Shown: positions 7,565-14,285 of the stretch, one piece after another | How the letters are laid out: the number at the start of each line of letters is the position of its first letter | Position numbering within the stretch: position 1 is the stretch's first letter | DNA from: an uncultured Gardnerella sp. | GTDB lineage: Bacteria; Actinomycetota; Actinomycetes; Actinomycetales; Bifidobacteriaceae | NCBI GenBank assembly: GCA_947292085.1 | Contig: CAMYPN010000022.1 | Span: 1-17,219, forward strand | Reading direction: 5' to 3' | DNA: 17,219 bases | Translations under genes and position numbers: made by a program | Notes under the pieces: model-generated | Told to the model about the DNA's origin: nothing | Databases searched by the model: none | Seen by the model: only the letters and a program-made list of their open reading frames with translations

Positions 7565-10429
7565 ATGAGTAATTATGGCTATGTTAGTGATTTATTGGGT
7601 AATCCTGTAGATGATGAATCCAATATTTCTGCTAGTGCTAAGAATAGTGCGGAAAGCTTAGCAAATAATCAAAACATAGTTTACGATGAAAGTCCTGCTC
7701 AGGCTGCGTCTACTGCTCCTACAGAAACAACTTCGCATTACTATGATCTTCCAAATATTACTGCAGATGAAAGCACTCTACTTAATGGATTAAACCCTCA
7801 ACAATTACAGGCAGTTAAGTACGATGGTCCAGCTTTACTAATCGGAGCAGGTGCAGGAAGTGGAAAAACACGAGTTCTTACGCGCAGAATCGCCTGGATT
7901 CTAAGCAAAGAAGGCGTGTGGCCAAGCCAAATTCTTGCAATTACATTTACAAACAAAGCAGCTTTAGAAATGCGTGAACGATTAGCAAATCTTATCGGAA
8001 ACTGCGCTAACACAATGTGGGTTTCAACATTTCACTCTGCATGCGTAAAAATATTACGAAAATCAGGCGAAAATATTGGCTTAAAACCAGGCTTTTCTAT
8101 TTACGATACTGCAGATTGCGAGCGTTTAGTAAAAATTATTGCCACAGAGTTAAACGTTGATATTAAACGTTTTACTCCTCGCAATATTTTAAGCAAAATT
8201 TCAGATTGCAAAAATAGTTTAATTAGTTGGCGCGAGCAGCTTGATATGTATGCAAACGATTACAAGCCAGGTGTTGCAGGTCAACAAATTGCGCACGCTG
8301 GTAATTCTGATGCTGTTTATGCCACAATTTACGCAGAGTATCAGCATCGCTTAGCTCAAGCAAATGCTGTTGATTTTGATGATTTAATTATGCGAACTGT
8401 GCAACTCATGCGCGAAGTGCCAGAAGCTGCTAAATATTATCGTCATAAGTTCCGCTATATTTTAGTAGACGAATATCAGGATACTAATCATGCGCAATAT
8501 GAGCTTATTCGAGAGCTTGCTGGAGTTGACGTAAAACAGCAAGTGATGTCGCACGATAATATTGATGCACCCGCTTCTATCACAGTCGTAGGAGACTCAG
8601 ACCAGTCAATTTACGCTTTTCGTGGAGCAGATATCCGCAATATTCAAGATTTTGAGAAAGATTTTCCTAACGCCAAAACTATTATGCTTGAGCAAAATTA
8701 TCGATCTACTCAAACAATTTTGGATGCTGCAAATGCTGTTATTTCTCACAACAAGTCTCGAAAGCCTAAAAAATTGTGGACAGCGTTAGGCGAGGGGTCT
8801 GCAATTACTGGTTACGCAGCTGACAACGCTCAACAAGAAGCAGCTTGGGTTGCTAAGGAAATAGCGCGATTAGCAGGAGAGGAAGGCATTGCGTACTCTG
8901 ATATGGCAATTATGTATCGTGCTAATGCGCAGTCGCGTTCGTTAGAAGACGCACTTGTTAAGGCAGGATTGCCGTATCAGCTGGTTGGTGGAACTAAGTT
9001 TTACGAACGTCGCGAAGTAAAGGATGCGCTCGCATACTTGCAGTCTATGGCAAATCCGGATGATGACGTTAATATGCGCCGAATTTTGAACGTTCCAAAA
9101 CGCGGACTTGGTCCTCGCGCAGAATCTATTCTTACTATGTATGCGCAAAGTCATGAAGTGAGCTTCTGGCAGGCTTTAGAACATTTGGAATCAATTGAAG
9201 GAATATCAACTAGAACTCTAAGCAAACTCAAAGAGTTTCGTGAGTTAATGCATAATCTGATGTTATGTATGCAAGACAATTATTCTAAGCCTTCTGAAGT
9301 AATAGCAAGTATTTTACAAGAAAGTGGTTTATTAGCGGATTTGCAACGTTCTGAAGATCCTCAGGATGCTTCAAGAGTTGATAATTTGTCGCAGTTGCAG
9401 TCTGTTGCTGCTGAATATGAACAAAATACTCCGGATGCTAATGTTGCTGGATTCCTTGAAACTACTGCTCTCGTAGCTGATTCTGATCAATTGCCTGGTG
9501 AGAATGAGAATACTGGTAAAGTTACTTTGATGACTTTGCATACTGCTAAAGGTTTGGAATATCCGGTTGTGTTTTTAACTGGAATGGAGCAGGGTACTTT
9601 TCCGCATTCTCGTGCATTGGATGACGAAGATGAGCTTTGTGAAGAGCGTAGGCTTGCGTACGTTGGTATTACGCGCGCGAAGCAGAAATTATATGTAACT
9701 CGCGCTTCTGTAAGATCTCAATGGGGTCAAGCTCAAGATATGTTGCCAAGCCAATTTTTGGATGAAATCCCAGATAATTTGATTGATTGGAAGCGTCGTG
9801 AATCGGATGTTGAGCGTTTAGGTGGTCGTTTGCGTAAGCATAGCGATTTTGATGACGATTTCAGCGATGATTTTGATAGTGATTTTGATAGCTGGGATGA
9901 TGATTTTAGTGATGCTTTTGGCAAAAAAACAACTTTCGGCGGAAGTTCGTACAGTTCTAGTAAATCGTACAGTTCTAGTAAATCGTACAGTTCTAGTAAA
10001 TCGTACGGTTCTAGTAAATCGTACGGTTCTAGAAAGTCTAATAACTACAATAAATCTTACGGTTCTTCTTACGGCTCTTCCTACGGTTCTTCGTATGGTT
10101 CTTCTTACGGTTCTAAATCTAAGTGGTCTAAATCTAGTGAAGTAAAAACGCGCAAAATTACCGCAATATCTGCAGAAAAATCTGGCAAAAAGTCAAGTTC
10201 TGCATTTTCTTCTCTATCTTCTTCTAAAGGTACTGGTTCCGTTGATAAAGACAACAATCTCAATATTCAAGATTTTCAAATCGGAGACAAAATCACACAT
10301 GATACTTACGGATTAGGAACAGTTCTTGCAACTCAAGATAAAGGACGTAACTCTATTATTACTGTTGATTTTGGTTCCGACGGCGTGAAACGCTTAATGC
10401 TTCGTATTGCGCCTATAGAGAAATTGTAA
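7565..10429 (+). CDS. PcrA/UvrD-family ATP-dependent DNA helicase
   Basis: An SF1A 3'-5' DNA helicase acting in repair and in replication-transcription conflict. Of 954 residues, the first 70 or so are a variable polar tail. Then come the Q motif LNPQQLQAV, Walker A GAGAGSGKT (about 94-102), motif II DEYQD (302-306), GDSDQSIYAFRGAD, LEQNYRST, and late motifs TLHTAKGLEYPVVFL and ERRLAYVGITRAKQKLYV. After an acidic Asp/Phe patch comes a Ser/Tyr/Gly/Lys repeat linker, and the last 45 residues (GDKITHDTYGLGTV to VKRLML) form the Tudor-like domain that binds RNA polymerase in PcrA. The family is usually 730-900 residues, so the repeat linker accounts for the extra length. The ATG at 7565 has GGAGAG six bases upstream; an in-frame GTG at 7523 lacks one. 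PcrA versus UvrD1 naming cannot be settled here. Confidence 0.95.
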   Translation: MSNYGYVSDLLGNPVDDESNISASAKNSAESLANNQNIVYDESPAQAASTAPTETTSHYYDLPNITADESTLLNGLNPQQLQAVKYDGPALLIGAGAGSGKTRVLTRRIAWILSKEGVWPSQILAITFTNKAALEMRERLANLIGNCANTMWVSTFHSACVKILRKSGENIGLKPGFSIYDTADCERLVKIIATELNVDIKRFTPRNILSKISDCKNSLISWREQLDMYANDYKPGVAGQQIAHAGNSDAVYATIYAEYQHRLAQANAVDFDDLIMRTVQLMREVPEAAKYYRHKFRYILVDEYQDTNHAQYELIRELAGVDVKQQVMSHDNIDAPASITVVGDSDQSIYAFRGADIRNIQDFEKDFPNAKTIMLEQNYRSTQTILDAANAVISHNKSRKPKKLWTALGEGSAITGYAADNAQQEAAWVAKEIARLAGEEGIAYSDMAIMYRANAQSRSLEDALVKAGLPYQLVGGTKFYERREVKDALAYLQSMANPDDDVNMRRILNVPKRGLGPRAESILTMYAQSHEVSFWQALEHLESIEGISTRTLSKLKEFRELMHNLMLCMQDNYSKPSEVIASILQESGLLADLQRSEDPQDASRVDNLSQLQSVAAEYEQNTPDANVAGFLETTALVADSDQLPGENENTGKVTLMTLHTAKGLEYPVVFLTGMEQGTFPHSRALDDEDELCEERRLAYVGITRAKQKLYVTRASVRSQWGQAQDMLPSQFLDEIPDNLIDWKRRESDVERLGGRLRKHSDFDDDFSDDFDSDFDSWDDDFSDAFGKKTTFGGSSYSSSKSYSSSKSYSSSKSYGSSKSYGSRKSNNYNKSYGSSYGSSYGSSYGSSYGSKSKWSKSSEVKTRKITAISAEKSGKKSSSAFSSLSSSKGTGSVDKDNNLNIQDFQIGDKITHDTYGLGTVLATQDKGRNSIITVDFGSDGVKRLMLRIAPIEKL
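9947..10114 (+). repeat. Two adjoining tandem repeats in the helicase linker (18 bp and 12 bp)
   Basis: Positions 9947-10036 hold five 18-bp units of TCGTACAGTTCTAGTAAA type, encoding SYSSSK or SYGSSK/R. A degenerate sixth unit at 10037-10054 encodes SNNYNK. Directly after, 10055-10114 holds five 12-bp units (TCTTACGGTTCT type) encoding SYGS. Both periods are multiples of three, so copy-number changes would alter linker length without a frameshift. The first three 18-bp units are identical, which suggests recent expansion. Confidence 0.95.
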
Positions 10430-10787
10430 AATATTTTATTTTATGCTACTTATACATAAAATAATTTGCAATTATTAAAAATTGCATAAATTATTATTCG
10501 TAATATTGTTATAATTATCGCCGCAATTATATACACGAAAACAAAATATTCAAGACTTGTTTTATATCGCACTATAAGAAAAAATGTAGAAGTAAACGAA
10601 AACATAACTTCAGAAAGTTTTATGGGGGAAGCTATGACGAGTACTGAATTGTTATTGGTTTTCGTATGCACAAAATAAAGATTTAACGAAGACTTGGCGC
10701 TTGCAAAACGAGTGCTGTAAGGCGTGTGGCATTAAAGAAAATGTGACACAAAAAAATTAATAACATACATTTAATGAGGTATTTATT
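10430..10787. other. 358-bp AT-rich intergenic region between the helicase and DUF4418
   Basis: A weak A/T-only hairpin (TATTTTATG at 10437-10445, CATAAAATA at 10455-10463) just after the helicase stop may mark its 3' end. A small frame at 10622-10678, with a Shine-Dalgarno-like GGGGGA before its inner ATG at 10634, would give MTSTELLLVFVCTK. An open frame with no start at 10638-10757 contains the cysteine-bearing stretch WRLQNECCKACGIKENVTQK. These could be a leader peptide and a gene relic, or chance. A candidate promoter for DUF4418, GTGACA (10743-10748), 17 bp, TACATT (10766-10771), ends 16 bp before its ATG. Confidence 0.45.
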
Positions 10788-11207
10788 ATGAAAAACAAGT
10801 TATTTGCATCAGTTCCAGAGATTATTTTGGGAATTCTTATTGCTATATCGCCATTGACATTCGCAAAACCATGCCAATCTGGCGGTATGCACAAAATGTC
10901 CATGATGATGCAACCTATGGCATGCCACTACACGGGAAGAGCAGCACTAGGTATTGGAATTGTTATTGCAGTTCTTGGATTGATTTCTCTATTAGTAAAA
11001 GAAAGCGTACGTATAGGCTTAAATATTGCCGTTATAATTAACGCATTACTTGTTATGGCAGTTCCTACATGCTTAATTGGTGTATGCAAGAACCCAATGA
11101 TGCCTTGCAATTCTGTAACCCGACCAACATTAATTCTCTTAGCAGTTCTAGCTGCAGTATTTGCAGCAGTTGCAGTATACCTTGATTTGAAGTCTACTGA
11201 CCGCTAA
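10788..11207 (+). CDS. DUF4418 family four-helix membrane protein
   Basis: A 139-residue membrane protein with hydrophobic segments at about 9-26, 52-70, 76-96 and 113-132, matching the DUF4418 family; no biochemical function is assigned. Two polar stretches between helices carry potential metal ligands: KPCQSGGMHKMSMMMQPMAC at 27-46 (Cys29, Cys46, His35 and six Met) and CLIGVCKNPMMPC at 95-107 (Cys95, Cys100, Cys107). Cys/Met/His clustering of this type suggests copper or iron handling, or a redox-active cysteine pair; that is inference. GAGG eight bases before the ATG supports the start. It is followed by an FtsX-like permease and ABC ATPase. DUF4418 proteins are often encoded beside such transporters, in some bacteria near P19/FTR1 iron-uptake genes. 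A strong inverted repeat follows its stop. Confidence 0.82.
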   Translation: MKNKLFASVPEIILGILIAISPLTFAKPCQSGGMHKMSMMMQPMACHYTGRAALGIGIVIAVLGLISLLVKESVRIGLNIAVIINALLVMAVPTCLIGVCKNPMMPCNSVTRPTLILLAVLAAVFAAVAVYLDLKSTDR

Positions 11208-11217
11208 AAATTTCATC

Positions 11218-11250
11218 CTGTAATGGTTGTAATAATTACAACCATTACAG
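11218..11250. promoter_or_regulatory. Perfect 15-bp inverted repeat with a Fur/Zur-like 7-1-7 core
   Basis: CTGTAATGGTTGTAA (11218-11232), a 3-base centre, and TTACAACCATTACAG (11236-11250) are exact reverse complements. The centre reads TTGTAAT-A-ATTACAA (11227-11241). This is the 7-1-7 layout of Fur-family boxes and differs from the Bacillus subtilis Zur consensus TCGTAATNATTACGA at one base per arm. TGTAAT half-sites recur at 11219 and 11228, with ATTACA at 11235 and 11244, room for two overlapping dimers. No T-run follows on either strand, so a terminator is unlikely. It lies 10 bp after the DUF4418 stop and 37 bp before the permease. Alternatives are an mRNA-processing hairpin or another palindrome-binding regulator. 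Confidence 0.6.
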
Positions 11251-11253
11251 CGA

Positions 11254-11279
11254 TTGCAACATATATCGCTAACTATAAA
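11254..11279 (+). promoter_or_regulatory. Possible -10 element for leaderless permease mRNA
   Basis: TATAAA at 11274-11279 ends eight bases before the permease ATG at 11288, and there is no Shine-Dalgarno sequence in between. Transcription would begin at or next to the ATG, giving a leaderless mRNA, which is common in actinobacteria. The -35 is poor (TTGCAA at 11254-11259, spacing only 14). The inverted repeat at 11218-11250 ends just upstream, a position suited to control of this promoter. Confidence 0.35.
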
Positions 11280-11287
11280 CGAATATT

Positions 11288-12499
11288 ATGCGAACTGTTA
11301 CATTACGAAAACTGCCGCTTAAAAATCTTGCAAGCAAGCCACTTAAAACTGCTGCTCTAATAATAGTTACAGCATGCCTTGCGGCAATATTTTTCGGCGG
11401 CTCATTACTTTCTATGAACCTTTCACAAGGTTTAAATAGCATGAAAGAACGTCTCGGTGCGGATATTATGGTAATTCCGCATGGGACAAATCTGAAAGCA
11501 GAAGCGCTACTAACCAATGGCGGATCTAGCACATTTTATTTTACGAACAACATTGAAAACATGGTTCGTAAAGCTGAAGGTGTACAAAAAGCTAGCGGAC
11601 AAACATATATTTCCTCACTATCTGCAGGATGCTGTGCAGAAAAGTTGCAAATCATAGGATTTGATCCAAATTCAGATTTTGTAATCGGCCCATGGACTTA
11701 CTCTCAACACAAAAAGACTTTGCAGCAAGGTGAGATGATTGCTGGAGCTAATGTAGTAGTATCATACGATCACAAAATACGCTTATTTGGGCATAGTTGG
11801 CCTGTTTCTGCTCAGCTTGCAAAAACTGGAACGAGTTTAGATAACTCAGTGTTTGTAAGTAGACAGAGCATACCGCAAGTAGTTGAGTATTCAGCCAAAG
11901 TTGGTCACACTGCTATACCAAAGCAATACGTGCGAAAAGTTATTTCAGCAGTATTAGTCAAAGTGAAAAAAGGTTATACTCCTAAGCAAGTAGCAGAAAA
12001 TATTAAAAAAGCAACAGGATTGCCAAGTATAGGTACAGTTTTTCCTGGAGGCATAACAGCAACAACTCAAGCAAATATTGGGGTGTTCATACGAACCGTA
12101 TCAATTTTAGTTATCGTATTTTGGGTTGTTGGAATATTAGTGCTAATAGCAGTATTTTCTTCCGCTGTGAACGAGCGTAAAAAAGAGTTTGCTTCTCTTC
12201 GCATACTAGGACTAACTCGTAGAATGTTACTAACTATGGTAATTAGAGAGTCTACAGTAGTAGGATTTGCAGGCGGAATTATAGGAGTATCTTGTGCTTC
12301 TTTAATACTTTTCCCATATAGTACTTTGATCTCACAACAGTTGCAGCTTCCATACCTTGAAATAACTGCACTGCCTATTATCACTTTGCTTATTTTAAGT
12401 ATTGCGTTATCTCTCGTAACTGTTTTTGCGGCTTCTTTGTTCACAACATTGCGAATTGCTATGAACGAAACATATATTACGCTTAGAGAAGGCGAGTGA
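11288..12499 (+). CDS. FtsX/MacB-like ABC transporter permease
   Basis: A 403-residue membrane subunit of the FtsX/MacB type. A first helix at about 20-42 is followed by a large extracytoplasmic domain (about 45-262), then three helices at about 265-293, 313-338 and 360-388. The NERKKEFASLRILGLTRRML segment after the second helix is the coupling region typical of these permeases. The external domain contains LSAGCCAEKLQIIGFDP, with adjacent Cys115-Cys116; from memory, permeases linked to DUF4418 and P19-type iron loci carry a similar CC motif. Such transporters work by mechanical transmission across the membrane and not through a central pore, so the cargo cannot be inferred from the fold. 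The ATPase starts 3 bp after its stop, so the pair is translationally linked. No ribosome-binding site precedes its ATG. Confidence 0.88.
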   Translation: MRTVTLRKLPLKNLASKPLKTAALIIVTACLAAIFFGGSLLSMNLSQGLNSMKERLGADIMVIPHGTNLKAEALLTNGGSSTFYFTNNIENMVRKAEGVQKASGQTYISSLSAGCCAEKLQIIGFDPNSDFVIGPWTYSQHKKTLQQGEMIAGANVVVSYDHKIRLFGHSWPVSAQLAKTGTSLDNSVFVSRQSIPQVVEYSAKVGHTAIPKQYVRKVISAVLVKVKKGYTPKQVAENIKKATGLPSIGTVFPGGITATTQANIGVFIRTVSILVIVFWVVGILVLIAVFSSAVNERKKEFASLRILGLTRRMLLTMVIRESTVVGFAGGIIGVSCASLILFPYSTLISQQLQLPYLEITALPIITLLILSIALSLVTVFAASLFTTLRIAMNETYITLREGE

Positions 12500-12502
12500 T
12501 TT

Positions 12503-13192
12503 ATGTGTGAAGAAGTTTTGAAAGTAAAGAATGTTACTAGAGAGTTTATGCGCAGAAAACGCAAATTTGCTGCAGTAAATGACGTAACTTTTTCACTTAA
12601 ATCAGGAGATTTTGCGGCTATTGTTGGAAGATCTGGTAATGGAAAATCTACGTTGCTTAATCTTATTGCTGGTTTATTAAAACCTACAAGAGGAAGTATA
12701 AATGTTTGCGGATTTGAAATTTCGTCTCCTAATTTAAAAGATGATGAAGTTTCTAAATTGCGTGCTGAAAATATTGGTTTTGTAACACAAAGTGCCACGC
12801 TTCTTCCAAGTCTTACAGTCTGCGATAACATACTACTTTCGTTACAGATTGCTAAAAGCACGGTAAAATCTGAAGAAGAAATAATAGATAAAGTAAGTGC
12901 ACTACTAAAAAGACTTAATGTAGCAGACTTACTTTGGTGCTATCCTAAAGAACTTTCCGGAGGAGAAATGCGTCGAGTTATGATTGCTCGCGCAATTATT
13001 AATAATCCAAAATTACTCATATTAGATGAGCCTACAGGTGATTTAGATAGTGATAATACAAAAGTTGTTATCAAGATTCTTCAAGAAGCTGCTTTAAAAG
13101 GTTCCGCTGTGCTTATGGTTACGCATGATATTGATGCTGCGAATTGTGCTGACTGTGTATACACTATGCGAGAAGGAAGTTTAAGTTTATAG
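12503..13192 (+). CDS. ABC transporter ATP-binding protein (MacB/LolD type)
   Basis: A 229-residue cytoplasmic ATPase that should dimerise and drive the upstream permease. Visible motifs: Walker A GRSGNGKST (42-50), Q-loop Gln96 in FVTQSATLLP, signature LSGGEMRRV (151-159), Walker B LLILDEPTGDLD (171-182) and H-loop His208 in MVTHD. LDEPTGDLD and the signature followed by arginines are typical of the MacB/LolD/FtsE branch, consistent with an FtsX-like partner. Its ATG lies three bases after the permease stop, with GAAGGCGAG at the end of the permease gene as ribosome-binding site. All catalytic motifs are intact. Only one permease gene is present, so a permease homodimer is expected. Transported substrate unknown; a metal-related role is suggested only by context. 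Confidence 0.93.
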   Translation: MCEEVLKVKNVTREFMRRKRKFAAVNDVTFSLKSGDFAAIVGRSGNGKSTLLNLIAGLLKPTRGSINVCGFEISSPNLKDDEVSKLRAENIGFVTQSATLLPSLTVCDNILLSLQIAKSTVKSEEEIIDKVSALLKRLNVADLLWCYPKELSGGEMRRVMIARAIINNPKLLILDEPTGDLDSDNTKVVIKILQEAALKGSAVLMVTHDIDAANCADCVYTMREGSLSL

Positions 13193-13218
13193 TCTTCTTA
13201 TTTTCTGATTTTGCTTAT

Positions 13219-13246
13219 TTGCGAAATCAAATAGTTAGAGTATAAA
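13219..13246 (+). promoter_or_regulatory. Candidate promoter of the rpsD leader or small RNA
   Basis: TTGCGA (13219-13224), a 16-bp spacer and TATAAA (13241-13246) lie 26 bp after the ATPase stop. Transcription would start near 13253, immediately before the series of hairpins at 13257-13371. By-eye match only. Confidence 0.45.
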
Positions 13247-13252
13247 TATCTA

Positions 13253-13371
13253 TTTTATTCTGGCCGAAGTGTAGAATCAGAAACGATGCCTACTTTCGTA
13301 TGCATCATCTGGAGCCTTAGCCCATCAGTGGGTCGGCGCGTAGAGTAAGTGTTTTGTAATACTTAGTTTTT
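13253..13371 (+). ncRNA. Structured RNA ahead of rpsD: leader with attenuator, or small RNA
   Basis: About 119 nt that fold by eye into consecutive helices. Hairpin 1 is ATTCT/AGAAT (13257-13261, 13273-13277). Hairpin 2 spans 13278-13311: CAGA/TCTG, GATGC/GCATC and TAC/GTA around a TTTC loop. Hairpin 3 spans 13314-13337: GCC/GGC and GCCCA/TGGGT around TCAG. A terminator-like hairpin with five T follows. A promoter candidate sits just upstream. Since uS4 commonly regulates its own synthesis by binding mRNA, an autoregulatory leader is plausible; a free small RNA ended by the terminator fits equally. I recognise no known RNA family. Confidence 0.45.
13346..13371 (+). terminator. Terminator-like hairpin in front of rpsD
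   Basis: TAAGTGTT (13346-13353), loop TTGT, AATACTTA (13358-13365), then G and TTTTT (13367-13371). Eight pairs including one G-T. It could end the DUF4418-ABC transcript, end a small RNA, or act as an attenuator for rpsD. The stem is A/T-rich, so efficiency may be modest. Another hairpin, TCGTGT/ACACGA at 13377-13394, follows at once. Confidence 0.55.
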
Positions 13372-13430
13372 CGCGTTCGTGTGTTGGTACACGAGGAAGC
13401 ACTGGAGAGGCCGGCTCAGCGTGAGGAATC

Positions 13431-13436
13431 TATAAT
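13431..13436 (+). promoter_or_regulatory. Candidate -10 box for rpsD
   Basis: A perfect TATAAT lies 63 bp upstream of the rpsD ATG and downstream of the terminator-like hairpin. No -35 match is visible at the right spacing. If it is active, rpsD can be expressed independently of the structured RNA at 13253-13371. Confidence 0.45.
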
Positions 13437-13499
13437 CTATTACGATTTTGCATTTGCTCGCGTTCCGTTCAGATAACGACAGAATATAAAGGATTAGCA

Positions 13500-14126
13500 A
13501 TGACTAATATTCAGCGTTCTCGCCGTCAGGTGCGTCTTTCTCGCGCCCTCGGCATCGCTCTGACCCCAAAGGCTCAGCGCATTTTCGAGAAGCGCCCATA
13601 TGCTCCAGGTGAGCATGGACGTACTCGTCGTCGCACAGAGTCCGATTATGCAGTACGTCTTCGTGAGAAGCAGCGTCTGCGCGCACAGTACGGCCTTTCT
13701 GAGAAGCAGCTTCGTGCAGCTTACGAGAAGGGTACGCACACTGCAGGTCAGACCGGTGATGCAATGCTCACCGATTTGGAAACTCGTCTTGATGCTTTGG
13801 TTTTGCGTGCAGGCTTTGCTCGCACTACCGCTCAGGCTCGTCAGTTTGTTGTACATCGCCACATTTTGGTTGATGGCAATCTTGTAGATCGTCCATCTTA
13901 CCGCGTAAAGCCAGGACAGACCATTCAGGTTCGTGCTAAGAGCCAGACCATGGTACCATTCCAGATGGCTGCTGAAGGCGTTCATCGTGACGTTTTGCCA
14001 GCAGTTCCTGGTTACCTCGATGTGAATCTTGCCTCTTTGAAGGCTACTTTGACTCGTAAGCCGGAAGTCGATCAGATTCCAGTTGAAGTCAACATCCAGT
14101 ACGTCGTCGAATACTACGCTCGTTAA
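13500..14126 (+). CDS. rpsD: Small-subunit ribosomal protein uS4
   Basis: Primary 16S rRNA-binding protein that nucleates assembly of the 30S body. The 208-residue length is normal. It begins TNIQRSRRQVRLSRALG and has the KRPYAPGEHGRTRRR segment at about 36-50. The central LETRLDALVLRAGFARTTAQARQFVVHRHILVDG (about 90-123) is the S4 RNA-binding domain, and the protein ends VEVNIQYVVEYYAR. It lacks the N-terminal zinc-binding cysteines found in some S4 proteins, as is usual in actinobacteria. AAAGGA six bases before the ATG supports the start. GC content exceeds the flanks, consistent with the codon bias of highly expressed genes. It stands alone and not in the alpha operon, with its own leader region and a downstream hairpin. 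Confidence 0.97.
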   Translation: MTNIQRSRRQVRLSRALGIALTPKAQRIFEKRPYAPGEHGRTRRRTESDYAVRLREKQRLRAQYGLSEKQLRAAYEKGTHTAGQTGDAMLTDLETRLDALVLRAGFARTTAQARQFVVHRHILVDGNLVDRPSYRVKPGQTIQVRAKSQTMVPFQMAAEGVHRDVLPAVPGYLDVNLASLKATLTRKPEVDQIPVEVNIQYVVEYYAR

Positions 14127-14160
14127 TTTCGTCGATTTAACATTCTTAAGGACATACCGC

Positions 14161-14195
14161 TTGGCCCCTGCTGTGCATTGCATAGTGGGGGTCAA
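14161..14195 (+). terminator. Hairpin terminator after rpsD
   Basis: TTGGCCCCTGCT (14161-14172) pairs over 12 positions, three of them G-T wobbles, with AGTGGGGGTCAA (14184-14195) around an 11-base loop. A moderately T-rich tail follows (TTTTTAT at 14209). An alternative hairpin GCATTG/CAATGC (14175-14180, 14193-14198) uses overlapping bases. Its position 34 bp after the stop supports a terminator role. Confidence 0.65.
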
Positions 14196-14285
14196 TGCGT
14201 TCTAAGAGTTTTTATATAAAAGTTGATTTATTTACTAAATTGCACTCTTTTATATTTGTGTTGTGCGCATATTAGAGTTGAGTTC

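Noticed and set aside
9822..10145. 107-codon frame overlapping the helicase repeats in another frame
   Set aside because: Its repeated LVNRTV pattern is just the frame-shifted reading of the helicase tandem repeat.
10450..10671. 73-codon hydrophobic minus-strand frame in the AT-rich gap
   Set aside because: No ribosome-binding site, composition expected from A/T-rich DNA, and no recognisable family.
11218..11250. Intrinsic terminator between DUF4418 and the permease
   Set aside because: The stem is long, but no T-run follows on either strand, and the permease and ATPase need transcription past or just after this point.
12067..12861. 264-codon open frame antisense to the permease and ATPase
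   Set aside because: Spans two well-supported genes on the opposite strand and has no family signature.
13494..14195. 233-codon open frame antisense to rpsD
   Set aside because: Shadow of a highly expressed ribosomal gene; composition and lack of a start signal argue against coding.
14223..14285. 21-residue N-terminal extension of exonuclease III
   Set aside because: The extension has no counterpart in the family, and ITITTSNLNG from the ATG at 14286 is the expected N-terminus.
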